DNA from: Calothrix sp. NIES-4105
GTDB lineage: Bacteria; Cyanobacteriota; Cyanobacteriia; Cyanobacteriales; Nostocaceae
Reading direction: 5' to 3'
DNA: 64,000 nucleotides
Assembly (NCBI RefSeq): GCF_002368415.1
Contig: NZ_AP018290.1
Span: 6,771,614 to 6,835,613, forward strand
Position 1 is the first letter of the stretch. Each line of letters begins with the position of its first letter. This document shows positions 1 through 9,178 of this stretch, in pieces. Below the pieces are notes generated by a model. The model saw only the letters and a list, made by a program, of their open reading frames with translations. It had not been told where the DNA came from and did no database searches. Made by a program: the position numbers and the translations under genes.

Positions 1-811
1 GTTCTTTAAAGGCGCCTTTTTCTTGTTTGAAGTTAAATAAATCTAATTGAACAGCATTTTTGTTTGATAAGTCTGATAAAATTTGTGATAGTTTTTTGTG
101 TATTGCGTCTTTGAAGAGTAATATTTCCCCTTTACAAAATCCCTTTTTGCCTCTCGAACGACTTGAACGAGAATCCCAGCGTAAATATTGACCATCTTTG
201 CGGGTATAGCTAATATCCTCAAGAATACAAAACGCTGCAAACAGTAAAATGTTACGTATATAAATATCTTGAATTTGTTTATTGCAGTAAGATATATAAC
301 CTACTAGTTCTACTTCTTGAGACTCTAGAAAGGCGCCACTGGTAATTGCTAGATGATTAAATGCGTACTGCTGGTCATAATAATCAGAAAAGTTTATTGT
401 TTTAATTTGGTTAATAATCAAACTTAATGCTTCTATATTTATTGCTCGTGCATTGATTTTTGCTTCTATGGCAAAAACACCAACGGGTAAAAGCTCAATT
501 CCTATAGTTTGCCAGTTTAAATCACTTACTGTAAATAATGATGTTCCGACTCCTGCAAAAGGGTCAAGTAAGGCGCCTGGTTTTGGTTTTAAAGTTTCAA
601 TTAGGTATGTAACGAGCTTTTCTGAAAACCCCTCTCGATATTTGAACCAAGAAAACTGAGTTTCTTTGTTAGCTTGAAAACTTACTAAAGTTCTATCTAA
701 ACAAGGGTTGTGAATAATTTTAGACTTGAATTTATTGTAAAGGGCGCCTCTTTGAGTATTAGAAGTTATTAATTGTGAGTCGCTTTTCTCTAAGATACTA
801 TTTTTATCCAT
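1..811 (-). CDS. DNA methyltransferase-like protein, 3' end outside window
   Basis: Reading leftwards from an ATG at 809-811 the frame stays open for 270 codons to the window edge, so the C-terminus is missing. Around residues 94-102 it has the motif DPFAGVGTS, which matches the S-adenosylmethionine binding motif I (DPFxGxGT) of N4-cytosine/N6-adenine DNA methyltransferases, followed by an IGIEL-type segment as expected for the next strand. The catalytic (D/S/N)PP(Y/F) motif is not in the visible part; with motif I first it would lie beyond the edge. A segment near residues 206-216 (KDGQYLRWDS) resembles similar methylases as I remember them. Target site unknown. It is the only candidate DNA-modifying enzyme in the window and so is relevant to the odd palindrome statistics. 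A short competing frame at 43-240 on the same strand is rejected. Confidence 0.62.
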   Translation of the reverse strand, partial: MDKNSILEKSDSQLITSNTQRGALYNKFKSKIIHNPCLDRTLVSFQANKETQFSWFKYREGFSEKLVTYLIETLKPKPGALLDPFAGVGTSLFTVSDLNWQTIGIELLPVGVFAIEAKINARAINIEALSLIINQIKTINFSDYYDQQYAFNHLAITSGAFLESQEVELVGYISYCNKQIQDIYIRNILLFAAFCILEDISYTRKDGQYLRWDSRSSRSRGKKGFCKGEILLFKDAIHKKLSQILSDLSNKNAVQLDLFNFKQEKGAFKE

Positions 812-911
812 TATTTAAAAACCTTATCAGTGCTGCTTCATAATAAATTTAGCATCTATCTAGCTTGTAAAATACTAAACAGGTGTTTGAAATTATTAGA
901 GATAATATCCA

Positions 912-1488
912 ATGAATCTACAAGTCGAATATAAAGATTATACAATTCAAGAATATTTAGAGTTTGAGGTTAACTCACCAGAACGACATGAGTATATTAA
1001 TGGCAAAATTATACTTAGGAGTGCTAATACACCTAATCATAACCAGATTGCTGGTAATGAAAGCTACTGCTCTCAATTTTGCTGTCAGGCGCCAATCTTA
1101 CCAAGTTTTCATCGTAGATCAAAGGTTATGGATTCCAAAAAAGTGTATTTATGCTTATCCAGATGTGATGGTAGTTCAAGGCGACTTACAAATGCAAGAA
1201 GGGCACCGGGATACAATAACCAATCCGTTAGTAATTGCTGAAGTTTTATCAAAATCTACTAAAAGTTATGATAAAGATGATAAGTTCGCTGCATATCGGA
1301 CTATTCCGACTTTTAAAGAATATATTTTAATCGACTAATACCAAGTACATGTCGAGCAATATTTTAAAACCGATGATAAGCGTTGGACTTTTACCGAGTA
1401 CGATGATTTGAATGAAACGCTTTGTTTAAATTCGATGGCTTTTGAAATAGCTTTGGCTGATGTTTATGACAAAATTCAGTTTGAATAG
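912..1488 (+). pseudogene. Uma2-family (DUF820) nuclease-like gene, broken
   Basis: The first frame begins at ATG 912 and reads as the start of a Uma2 protein (HEYINGKI near residue 31). After NQIAGN, near 1055-1062, homology continues in the next frame (ALNFAVRRQSYQVF), implying a small indel. That frame carries PDVMV and EVLSKST, the acidic residues of the PD-(D/E)xK-like fold, then meets TAA at 1336-1338 directly after YILID. Beyond it the same frame continues with family-like sequence (YQVHVEQYFKT) to TAG at 1486-1488. A CAA to TAA change would explain the stop. At least two lesions make a functional product unlikely. Uma2 genes are multicopy in filamentous cyanobacteria; another copy lies at 49374. 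Confidence 0.8.
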
Positions 1489-1530
1489 AAAGATTTAAGC
1501 CCAAAAATAGTTTAAACCCAAAAATAGTAT

Positions 1531-1547
1531 GGTGGGCAGTGCCCACC
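1531..1547. repeat. Dispersed palindrome, GTGGGCA-TGCCCAC family
   Basis: A perfect inverted repeat of the form GGTGGGCAGTGCCCACC, followed by CTACA. Near-identical copies occur at 23173, 57673, 57718 and 62724, with a half copy near 23354. All are intergenic, mostly just past a stop codon, like REP elements. Confidence 0.8.
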
Positions 1548-1560
1548 CTACAAATATCAA

Positions 1561-1627
1561 TTATCCGTTACATCCGTTTATAATCCGTTGCCATCTCTTC
1601 TCTGTGTCTCTGTGTCTCTGTGGTAAA
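1561..1627. repeat. Two dispersed repeats in tandem (ATCCGTTACATCC and CTCTGTGTCTCTGTGG)
   Basis: Positions 1561-1590 (ATCCGTTACATCC ... ATCCGTTGCC) are repeated in inverted orientation at 39741-39770 with one mismatch. Positions 1594-1627 (repeated TCTCTGTG units ending in TGTGGTAAA) recur at 23244, 26894 and 50971. Function unknown. Confidence 0.75.
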
Positions 1628-1676
1628 AAAATATATTGAATGCACATCTGAGACAGATGTGCTACAACTGGGGGGA

Positions 1677-2525
1677 TCACAATTTCCGAATTCCTTTTTC
1701 TATCCCCTCACAAACTCCCGTCAAAAAATCCAAATCCAAAGTATCAATAGTATCACTCGGCTTATGGTAATGAGGATTTCGCATATTAGCGGTATCGGTA
1801 ATCATTATCGCCGGATAACCTGCATCCCAAAATGGCGCATGGTCGCTGCGTCTCGTATCCCGCACAATTAAACCACGATTGGGTACTGGTAGCCATTGAC
1901 TTGGTACACCAACATTACGAATACTGCGGCTGAGAGATATTAAATCACGTAATGTTCGCCAGTTACCAATTAACGCGATAAAGTCACCTTTATTCGGATA
2001 AATTTTCTCTAATGGAGATGGGTACGACTGCGAGTTAGGTGTTTTTACACAGTACCCTAGCATCTCTAGCGATATCATTAATCTCAAAGGTTGCTTTTCT
2101 TCTTTGAGTTTTGCCGCGTAGCTGGTGCTTCCATGTAAGCCATATTCTTCCATGTCAAATGCTATGAGTCGCAAAGGATATTTAGCAGGTTTAGCAGTGA
2201 ACATCCGCGCGAGTTCGAGTAATACTGCTACACCCGTCGCGTTATCATCGGCGCCTGGGGAACCTAGTACAGCATCATAATGGGCGCCGATTAAAATTGG
2301 TGGCAAGCTAGCCTTTTCATACTCCACCTGACAAGGTAAATTCAATATGATATTGCTACAGTTTTTACTACTAACTTTGAAGGTGTGGATTTCCACACTT
2401 CCCCATTGGGAAAATGAAGTTTGAATGTACTGTTGGACAAAGAAATGTCCACCCGATGCTATATATGGGTCGCGGTCGCGAACAATTTGATTCAGATGAG
2501 TTTGCAATTGCGTCTTTAGGTTCAC
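1677..2525 (-). CDS. M28-family zinc metallopeptidase
   Basis: 282 residues. The metal-binding pattern of M28 aminopeptidases is visible: GAHYD (His82, Asp84), GADDNATG (Asp93), MEE (Glu126-127), an acidic residue in SLEMLG (Glu154) and a C-terminal NPHYHKPSD histidine. These residues normally bind two zinc ions and activate the attacking water to release N-terminal amino acids from peptides. No signal peptide or membrane segment is seen, so it is probably cytoplasmic. The start is GTG (2525); no internal methionine lies near the N-terminus and no strong Shine-Dalgarno sequence is visible, so the exact start is uncertain. It is divergent from dnaK. Substrate is unknown. Confidence 0.85.
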   Translation of the reverse strand: MNLKTQLQTHLNQIVRDRDPYIASGGHFFVQQYIQTSFSQWGSVEIHTFKVSSKNCSNIILNLPCQVEYEKASLPPILIGAHYDAVLGSPGADDNATGVAVLLELARMFTAKPAKYPLRLIAFDMEEYGLHGSTSYAAKLKEEKQPLRLMISLEMLGYCVKTPNSQSYPSPLEKIYPNKGDFIALIGNWRTLRDLISLSRSIRNVGVPSQWLPVPNRGLIVRDTRRSDHAPFWDAGYPAIMITDTANMRNPHYHKPSDTIDTLDLDFLTGVCEGIEKGIRKL

Positions 2526-2672
2526 GGAGTTAGAGGAGGGAAGAAGGGAAACAAAGGGGTGTGTATCACAAGCAGCCTTGATTCTTCATTTTTTCAAGTG
2601 CAAGATACAATAAATCAAGCATCAGAAGCTAAAAAATAGTTTTATTAAGACACATTAGGAGAACAGTAACGC

Positions 2673-4925
2673 ATGGGCAAGGTAGTCGGCATTGACCTGG
2701 GTACAACCAACTCAGTAGTTGCTGTCATGGAGGGTGGCAAGCCGGTGGTGATTGCCAATGCTGAAGGAACGCGCACAACACCCTCCGTTGTCGGCTTTAG
2801 CAAAGACGGTGAACGAGTTGTTGGACAAATGGCACGGCGCCAAACCGTTCTTAACCCTCAAAATACATATTTCGCAGTTAAGCGTTTTATTGGACGTAAG
2901 TATTCTGAGCTTAGTCCCGAATCGAAGCGCATTCCTTATACCATTCGCAAAGACGAAGTTGGTAATATCAAAATTGTATGCCCCAGGTTGAGTAAAGATT
3001 TCTCTCCCGAAGAAATTTCGGCGATGATTCTCAAGAAGTTGGCAGACGATGCTAGTCGCTATCTGGGAGAAAAAGTAACTGGGGCAGTTATTACAGTTCC
3101 TGCTTATTTTAACGATTCGCAGCGCCAAGCTACGCGCGATGCTGGCAGAATTGCGGGTTTGGACGTTTTAAGAATTCTTAATGAGCCAACTGCTGCATCT
3201 TTGGCTTACGGTTTAGATAAGGGAAATAATGAGACTATCCTTGTCTTTGACTTGGGTGGTGGTACTTTTGATGTCTCGGTGCTGGAAGTTGGAGATGGTG
3301 TTTTTGAAGTCAAGTCTACTAGTGGAGATACCCAGCTAGGTGGTAATGATTTTGACAAAAAAATAGTTGATTGGCTGGCAGCGAAATTTGAAGAAGAACA
3401 TGGTGTAGATTTGCGGCGCAGTGACCGCCAAGCTTTACAGCGTTTACTCGAAGGTGCCGAGAAAGCCAAGATTGAACTTTCTGCAGTTAGTGTTACTGAT
3501 ATTAATTTACCTTTCATCACTGCTACAGAAGATGGGCCTCAGCATATTGAAACGCGGTTAACTCGCTCGGAATTTGAAGGTTTATGTGAAGATTTGTTAA
3601 TGCGAGTGCGAACGCCAGTTAAACGCGCGCTTCGAGATGCTGGCTTACGTCCTGATGATATCGACGAAGTGGTATTAGTAGGTGGAAGTACGCGAATGCC
3701 AATGGTAAAAAGGTTAGTTGAAGATTTAATTGGCATCGAAGCAAACGAAAATGTTAATCCAGATGAAGTTGTGGCTGTAGGCGCCGCAATTCAAGCTGGT
3801 ATTATTGGCGGTGAACTCAAGGATGTTTTATTACTCGATGTCACACCACTATCGATAGGGTTGGAAACAATAGGTGGTGTTGCTAAGAAATTAATTCCCC
3901 GCAATACTACAATTCCTGTTCGTCGCTCGGATATTTTCTCAACCTCAGAAAATAACCAAAATACTGTGGAAGTTCACGTAGTTCAAGGTGAACGGGAAAT
4001 GGCGGTGGATAATAAGTCCCTTGGTCGTTTCAAGCTTTATGGTATACCTCCAGCACCGCGCGGGATTCCACAAATACAAGTATCTTTTGATATAGACGCT
4101 AACGGGATATTACAGGTAACAGCCCTCGACCGTACAACCGGACGCGAGCAAAGTATAACTATTCAAGGCGCCTCGACATTAAGCGACTCGGAAATTACCC
4201 AAGCAATTCGCGATGCTGAAAAATTTGCCGAAACTGACCGTCAACGTAAAGAAAAAGTTGAAAAGCGCACTCGTGCCGAAGCTTTGATTTTACAGGCAGA
4301 ACGTCAACTGCGAGAAGTCGCTTTAGACTTTGGTATGCAGTTTGCCCGCAGTCGGCGCCAGCGTATTGATAACATATGTCGTGAACTGCGCGAATCTTTA
4401 CAAGCTAACGACGACCGAGGCATCGACCAATCTTACGCCGACCTCCAAGATGCATTGTCTGAATTAAATCGCGAAGTACGTCAGTACTATGCGGATGATG
4501 AAGATGATGATTTGTTCGGAACCATTCGCGACATCTTCACAGGTGGCGATAAAGACGACCGAGATAATCGCGATTATGGTAGCAGAGACTACGGTCGCGA
4601 CTCTAACCGTGATTATGGTAGTAGAGACTATGGTCGCGACTCGAATCGTGATTATGGTCGCGACTCGAATCGTGATTATGGTCGAGACTCGAATCGTGAT
4701 TATGGTCGAGACTCTAACCGTGATTATGGTCGGGACTCGAATCGTGATTATGGTCGGGACTCAAATCGTGATTATGATTCTTCTAGTGGAAGAAATTCTG
4801 ATAGAGATTCGAGGAATGATTACGACCGGGGAGGGCGTTCGGAATTTGGCAAACCTCCAGAACCACGTCGCTCTGGTCCAAGCTATCGAGATAATTGGGA
4901 TGATGACGATGACGATTGGCTGTAA
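2673..4925 (+). CDS. dnaK: Hsp70 chaperone, DnaK3-like with repetitive tail
   Basis: 750 residues. The N-terminal ATPase domain has GIDLGTTNS (residues 6-14), [10 protein letters not shown] and [10 protein letters not shown]; the substrate-binding domain follows from about 390 ([11 protein letters not shown]), then a helical lid. The length and the end of the lid ([13 protein letters not shown]) fit cyanobacterial DnaK3, known for a C-terminal extension and thylakoid association. From about residue 633 the tail is low-complexity: seven RDSN units mostly in an RDYGRDSN octad, then a D/R-rich stretch ending DDDDDWL. It refolds or holds client proteins using ATP, with a J-protein partner. A DnaJ gene lies 274 bp downstream on the same strand, supporting a dnaK-dnaJ pair. 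The start is supported by a nearby GGAG. Assignment as DnaK3 rather than DnaK1/2 is inference. Confidence 0.93.
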   Translation: MGKVVGIDLGTTNSVVAVMEGGKPVVIANAEGTRTTPSVVGFSKDGERVVGQMARRQTVLNPQNTYFAVKRFIGRKYSELSPESKRIPYTIRKDEVGNIKIVCPRLSKDFSPEEISAMILKKLADDASRYLGEKVTGAVITVPAYFNDSQRQATRDAGRIAGLDVLRILNEPTAASLAYGLDKGNNETILVFDLGGGTFDVSVLEVGDGVFEVKSTSGDTQLGGNDFDKKIVDWLAAKFEEEHGVDLRRSDRQALQRLLEGAEKAKIELSAVSVTDINLPFITATEDGPQHIETRLTRSEFEGLCEDLLMRVRTPVKRALRDAGLRPDDIDEVVLVGGSTRMPMVKRLVEDLIGIEANENVNPDEVVAVGAAIQAGIIGGELKDVLLLDVTPLSIGLETIGGVAKKLIPRNTTIPVRRSDIFSTSENNQNTVEVHVVQGEREMAVDNKSLGRFKLYGIPPAPRGIPQIQVSFDIDANGILQVTALDRTTGREQSITIQGASTLSDSEITQAIRDAEKFAETDRQRKEKVEKRTRAEALILQAERQLREVALDFGMQFARSRRQRIDNICRELRESLQANDDRGIDQSYADLQDALSELNREVRQYYADDEDDDLFGTIRDIFTGGDKDDRDNRDYGSRDYGRDSNRDYGSRDYGRDSNRDYGRDSNRDYGRDSNRDYGRDSNRDYGRDSNRDYGRDSNRDYDSSSGRNSDRDSRNDYDRGGRSEFGKPPEPRRSGPSYRDNWDDDDDDWL
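4572..4776 (+). repeat. 24-bp minisatellite inside the dnaK tail
   Basis: In-frame repeats of a 24-bp unit encode the octad DYGRDSNR; two earlier units carry an extra DYGSR. Copies differ mainly at synonymous positions (CGA/CGC/CGG, AAT/AAC). Copy number is likely to vary between strains. Confidence 0.9.
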
Positions 4926-4937
4926 TTATAGAGTAAT

Positions 4938-4953
4938 GGCGGGTTTTCCCGCC
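4938..4953 (+). terminator. Hairpin after dnaK
   Basis: GGCGGG-TTTT-CCCGCC, a perfect 6-bp GC stem 13 bp past the dnaK stop, followed only by TTT, so termination may be partial. Confidence 0.6.
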
Positions 4954-5199
4954 TTTACGTTATATTATCTATTTGCTACTCGTTAAGTATGTAGTAATTT
5001 AATGCTACATAATAAATTCGATGGGTAAGAACACAACTTAATACGGAATTCAACGCGCGTGACTAGTAATGGTAAGTGAATCAACAGATACGCTTAGGCA
5101 GAATGTGATAGAACTGGTAAAACTTTATAATCTCTATTTATTAGTCTGATTATTGCTCTAAATAGAACAATCGCTTAGAAATTAGCTAGACACCTAATT

Positions 5200-6189
5200 A
5201 TGCCACTCAATTTGCAGAATTTTCGAGATTACTACGAAATTTTAGGAGTATCCAAAGATGCCTCTTATGACGATATTCGGAAAGCTTATCGGAAATTAGC
5301 GCTTCAGTATCATCCTGACCGTAACCAAGGTAATGCTGAAGCCGCAGAAAAATTTAAAGATATTAATGAAGCTAAAGAAGTTCTTTTAGACGAAACTCGG
5401 CGCGCGCAATACGATGAATATAGTCGCCATTGGAAGCAACAAGGTTTTACAAGCAAAACTCCTAAAGGCGCCTCTTGGGGTGGGAATAAGAATAATCGCA
5501 GTAACGGCACTGTAGACCCTGGTCAATATAGTAGTTTTGATGAGTTTATCAACCAAGTTATTGGTGTTGGCACGACTAGTAAAGAAAGAACGCCTTCTAA
5601 CGGCTATGCAAATGGTAACGCCGACCCATTCCGCAATACAAGGAGCAAAGTTTCTTACAGCGCGAAGGAACGACCACAGCGTCGTGACATCGAAGCGCGT
5701 CTAACTATTCCGCTTACTAAAGCTTATCAAGGTGGTTTAGAACGAATTCGTCTCGAAGATGGACGCTCCTTGGAAGTCAATATGCCTTCTGGTATGGTGA
5801 CAGGTCAAACGATTCGATTACGTGACCAGGGTATAAACGGTGGTGATTTGTACTTAAAAATTACTGTTGAGCCAAATTCACAGTTCAAACTCGAAGGTTT
5901 AAATATACTGTGCCAAGTTCCCGTTACCCCAAGTGAAGCTGTGCTAGGTGGACAAATTGAAGCACCAACGCTAGATGGCCCTGTCAAAATGTCAATACCA
6001 AGTGGAGTACGTTCGGGTCAAAGATTTCGTTTAGCGAATAAGGGATATCCAAACGAAGCTGGTAAGCGTGGCGACCAACTTGTCGAAATTCAGATTGTGA
6101 CTCCTAGAACTATCAGTGACCAAGAACGCGAACTTTACGAAAAGATAAGGCAAATTGAGACATTTAAACCGCGCGCTGATTTGCTTTAG
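5200..6189 (+). CDS. dnaJ: DnaJ/CbpA-type co-chaperone without zinc finger
   Basis: 329 residues. The J domain occupies residues 9-75 (YYEILGV, HPD in YHPDRN) and stimulates Hsp70 ATP hydrolysis. A G/N-rich linker follows (about 85-145), then two C-terminal beta-sandwich substrate-binding domains (about 160-320; [25 protein letters not shown]). The CxxCxGxG zinc-finger repeats are absent, so it is a class B (CbpA-like) J-protein. It lies downstream of the DnaK3-like gene in the order known from other cyanobacteria and is presumably its partner. ATG start within a short AT-rich leader. Confidence 0.9.
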   Translation: MPLNLQNFRDYYEILGVSKDASYDDIRKAYRKLALQYHPDRNQGNAEAAEKFKDINEAKEVLLDETRRAQYDEYSRHWKQQGFTSKTPKGASWGGNKNNRSNGTVDPGQYSSFDEFINQVIGVGTTSKERTPSNGYANGNADPFRNTRSKVSYSAKERPQRRDIEARLTIPLTKAYQGGLERIRLEDGRSLEVNMPSGMVTGQTIRLRDQGINGGDLYLKITVEPNSQFKLEGLNILCQVPVTPSEAVLGGQIEAPTLDGPVKMSIPSGVRSGQRFRLANKGYPNEAGKRGDQLVEIQIVTPRTISDQERELYEKIRQIETFKPRADLL

Positions 6190-6310
6190 TATTATGCTCG
6201 AACCACGTAAATTAAATGCTGGATTGCCACCACTCGATTAGATGGCTTTAAAATAGTAAAAAGCTTACTAGTAGCTTATAAATCGTTTATAAGATTTTAG
6301 TGGTGGGGAA

Positions 6311-6838
6311 ATGCAACAGAGCAGCGAACCAACTTATTACGAATTGCTAGGACTGCATCCAAGTGCGTCAGTGATTGATATTCGACACGCATATCGAGAA
6401 CTCAGCTTCTTATACCATCCAGATACAACTCAATTACCTGAGAAAGTCGCAACCGCAAAATTTCGGGAAATCAATGAAGCTTATGCTACCCTTAGCAGTC
6501 CAGAACGGCGGTTAAACTACGACTTTAAAATTGGCTATTCGCGTTTTGGGGTAATTCAGGCGCCTCCCGATTTAAATCGTCCTGCTTCTCGTTCTTATGA
6601 TTGGAGCAAATCAGCTTATCTTGACGCTACCGACCGTCCGCTCTCTGGTGGTGAGCTTTTCGCACTATTTATTCTAGGACTTACCTTTGTGGGATGCTTG
6701 TTACTTGTTGCTGTTGTTGGTTTAATGCGCGGCGATAGTGCTTTCGTTCCAATTAGTCAACAACCAGTTTCTATTGAACAGCGACTGACCAAATTACCTC
6801 CAATCACAAAACCCAATACATTAAATAGCGGTTTATAA
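6311..6838 (+). CDS. Membrane-anchored J-domain protein
   Basis: 175 residues. An N-terminal J domain (residues 8-70; YYELLGLHPSAS, HPD in LYHPDTT, FREINEAYATLSSPERR) is followed by a linker and one hydrophobic segment at about 116-138. The C-terminal tail is short. No substrate-binding domain is present, so it probably recruits a DnaK to a membrane, presumably cytoplasmic or thylakoid. GGTGGGG lies just upstream of the ATG. Third chaperone gene in a row on this strand. The exact client is unknown. Confidence 0.85.
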   Translation: MQQSSEPTYYELLGLHPSASVIDIRHAYRELSFLYHPDTTQLPEKVATAKFREINEAYATLSSPERRLNYDFKIGYSRFGVIQAPPDLNRPASRSYDWSKSAYLDATDRPLSGGELFALFILGLTFVGCLLLVAVVGLMRGDSAFVPISQQPVSIEQRLTKLPPITKPNTLNSGL

Positions 6839-6936
6839 GCGAAAAAAGATAAAATTTGTAATATTAACGTAGTCATTATCTTCTGATGCCTGTAGTTATT
6901 ACTTATAGGTATTTTTATCCCTTCGTAACATAACTT

Positions 6937-7209
6937 ATGTCTCATCTTTCTCCTGACACACCTTTATACAGCCATCCCCTGCCAGAAATTGAACAATGGC
7001 TGCGCGACCAAGGTTGTGAGCAAGACAACCAAGAACTACATTGCTGGCGCCTAGAAAAAACAAACTGGAACGCCCAATTATGGCTTGATGTCGAACAAAT
7101 TACAGTTCGATACATCCAAGCCGGAGAAAACGGGCAAGATATTCAGCGGTCGTTTAAATACTCGCTTTCTCGTCAAGATGTTGAACAAGCAGTATTTGCA
7201 GGACCCTAA
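6937..7209 (+). CDS. Small conserved cyanobacterial protein, probably DUF3143
   Basis: 90 residues, no signal peptide or membrane segment. The sequence (LPEIEQWLRDQGCEQD, CWRLEKTNWNAQLWLDVEQI, FKYSLSRQDVEQAVFAGP) matches my memory of DUF3143, a family found next to J-domain genes in cyanobacteria. It lies 98 bp downstream of the membrane J-protein and may be co-transcribed. Function unknown. Confidence 0.7.
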   Translation: MSHLSPDTPLYSHPLPEIEQWLRDQGCEQDNQELHCWRLEKTNWNAQLWLDVEQITVRYIQAGENGQDIQRSFKYSLSRQDVEQAVFAGP

Positions 7210-7218
7210 AGAAGTTAT

Positions 7219-7294
7219 GAGTAGAAAGTGCTGAGTGCTGAGTAATAATTTTCAATTTCCTACTCAGCACGACTCACTCAGTACTCAGCACTCT
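7219..7294. repeat. Heptanucleotide (TGCTGAG) inverted repeat
   Basis: AGTGCTGAGTGCTGAG on the left and CTCAGCAC...CTCAGCACTC on the right can form one long hairpin between two convergent genes. It belongs to the heptamer family also at 8991, 18113, 24953, 54127 and 61465, and could act as a bidirectional terminator. Confidence 0.8.
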
Positions 7295-8042
7295 AGGCTT
7301 TTCCAAACCGTCGCTCACGCTGTTGAAAACTTAACAACGCGCGGTGAAATTCATCGCTATTGAAATCGGGCCAAAGCGCATTTGTAATATATATTTCAGT
7401 GTAAGCAATTTGCCATAGCAGAAAATTGCTAATTCTCATTTCCCCGCTTGTGCGTATTAATAAGTCAGGGTCGCCAATGCCAGCTGTATAAAGATGACTC
7501 TCAAAAATTGACTCGTCAATTTCATCAGGTTTGAGCAAACCTTGCTCGACTTTTTGAGCAATTGCACGACAAGCTGATAATATCTCTTGCCTACCACTAT
7601 AATTAGTAGCAATGGTAAATTTGATACCGCGATTGTTCCGCGTTTCCTCCATTGCATGACTAATTTGCTCTTGCAAGGCATTGGGAAGTGCATTTAAATT
7701 ACCAGCAAACTTAATTCGTACACTCTCTTTCATCATCTCGCGCAACTCAGTACGCAAAACTACCTGAAATAAAGTCATTAAAAAATCAACTTCTTCCTGG
7801 GGTCGTTTCCAGTTTTCAGTTGAAAAAGCATACGCAGTTAACGCTTCTATTCCCCAATCATTACAGGTACGTAGTAATTGCTTGAGCGACTCAACCCCGC
7901 GTTTGTGACCCATGATACGGGGTAGTCCTCGCTGCCTAGCCCACCGACCATTGCCATCACAAATTACTGCAACGTGTTTTGGCAATAATTCGCGTTTCAA
8001 GTCAGAGGGTAAAACTCGCAGTTCTGTTTGTTGTGCTGTCAT
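7293..8042 (-). CDS. uppS: Undecaprenyl diphosphate synthase (cis-prenyltransferase)
   Basis: 249 residues, typical for the family. It extends farnesyl diphosphate with isopentenyl diphosphate in cis to make the C55 carrier lipid of cell-wall synthesis. Signature blocks: [13 protein letters not shown] with catalytic Asp29, [21 protein letters not shown], and [19 protein letters not shown] near the C-terminus. The ATG overlaps the stop of the upstream cdaA gene by four bases (ATGA, 8039-8042), indicating translational coupling. This cdaA-uppS order is common in cyanobacteria. Confidence 0.95.
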   Translation of the reverse strand: MTAQQTELRVLPSDLKRELLPKHVAVICDGNGRWARQRGLPRIMGHKRGVESLKQLLRTCNDWGIEALTAYAFSTENWKRPQEEVDFLMTLFQVVLRTELREMMKESVRIKFAGNLNALPNALQEQISHAMEETRNNRGIKFTIATNYSGRQEILSACRAIAQKVEQGLLKPDEIDESIFESHLYTAGIGDPDLLIRTSGEMRISNFLLWQIAYTEIYITNALWPDFNSDEFHRALLSFQQRERRFGKA

Positions 8043-8959
8043 TTTTTATCCCGAGGAGCGGTCGATGGTAATCCGAGTAATCGTGAAACTACAAAGAGTG
8101 TCTTGCTACGAATTTTTCGCCCCAAACTTAGTAAACCAGGTGCAACTGCTTCCCGGTCAATAGTAGGTGACAGTTTCTCTTCTAGCAAATCTTTTAACTT
8201 CGCGATTGTTAATGGTCTATTTAGGGTTCCCCTTTCTGCCAAAGAAATTGAACCTGTCTCTTCCGATACAACTACACAAATACAATTTTCGACCCGCTCA
8301 GTGATACCCATCGCCGCCCGGTGGCGTGTGCCTAACTGGCGCGAGGCTGTGCGTCCCGATAGCGGTAAGATTATACCCGATGCGAGAATCCGAGAGCCAC
8401 GTACTAATGTAGCACCATCGTGTAAAAGTGTTTTGGGCTGAAAAATTGTTTGGATTAGTTCTTTAGAAACTTCAGCATTCAACCTAACTCCGGGTACAGA
8501 AAAATCTCGTTCGTCAATCGGACCCGTTGTTTCTATTATTAGTAGCGCTCCAATCCGATTTTTCGACAGTTCTTTAACAGCTTCGATAATTTCATCAATC
8601 GTGCTGTCTGACTTGGGAAGGGCAAGAGTTGAAGGCTGAAATAGCTTCTTAAACTCTCCTCGTCCCAATAACTCTAAAAATCTACGAAACTCAGATTGAA
8701 GTCCAACAGCCATTGCTACTGCACAGCCAATCACTAACTTTTCCAATACAAAATTTAGCAGTTCGAGCCTCCACTGCTGCGACAAAGCTGAAGCTAGCAT
8801 CAAGATGACAAATCCTAGCACCATCCGCAGCGTTCGCCGCTCGTTAATTAGAACCAGCATCATATAAGTCAGCGCCAGTACTAACGAAATATCCAGAGTC
8901 TTCAGTAGCAAGGACTGCGACCATCCCGCTATCAGCCATTGCTTCCACCAATCTCTCAT
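8039..8959 (-). CDS. cdaA: Diadenylate cyclase (c-di-AMP synthase)
   Basis: 306 residues. Hydrophobic segments in residues 17-90 form the membrane anchor; the DisA_N cyclase domain follows with the nucleotide-binding DGA (181-183) and RHR (212-214, [10 protein letters not shown]). It condenses two ATP into c-di-AMP, a messenger tied to osmotic, potassium and cell-wall control. The length is slightly above the usual CdaA because of a C-terminal tail (about 270-306). First gene of the cdaA-uppS pair with an ATGA overlap. Confidence 0.95.
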   Translation of the reverse strand: MRDWWKQWLIAGWSQSLLLKTLDISLVLALTYMMLVLINERRTLRMVLGFVILMLASALSQQWRLELLNFVLEKLVIGCAVAMAVGLQSEFRRFLELLGRGEFKKLFQPSTLALPKSDSTIDEIIEAVKELSKNRIGALLIIETTGPIDERDFSVPGVRLNAEVSKELIQTIFQPKTLLHDGATLVRGSRILASGIILPLSGRTASRQLGTRHRAAMGITERVENCICVVVSEETGSISLAERGTLNRPLTIAKLKDLLEEKLSPTIDREAVAPGLLSLGRKIRSKTLFVVSRLLGLPSTAPRDKK

Positions 8960-8990
8960 GACATCTGGAATGTACTACTCTAATCAAGTT

Positions 8991-9178
8991 AAAAGTGCTG
9001 ACTGCTGAGTATGGAGTTAAAAGTGCTGAGTGCTGAGTGCTGAGTGAGGAGTGCAAAATGCGTGCCTTCCAACTCATAACTTCCAACTCATAACTTCCAA
9101 CTCATAACTCCTAACTCATAACTCCTAACTTCCAACTCAGCACTCAGCACTCAGCACTCAGCACTTTCTACTCAGCAC
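8991..9178. repeat. Heptanucleotide repeat array with inverted arms
   Basis: The left arm holds AGTGCTGAGTGCTGAG, the centre repeats TAACTTCCAACTCA-like units, and the right arm holds CTCAGCACTCAGCAC four times. The right end runs into lysA and supplies its last codons (AGT GCT GAG TAG read on the minus strand). Confidence 0.85.

Noticed and set aside
4489-4986. 165-codon frame across the dnaK tail
   Set aside because: It is a second frame through the 24-bp repeats and gives a low-complexity I/V/M/T product; the dnaK frame is the real one.
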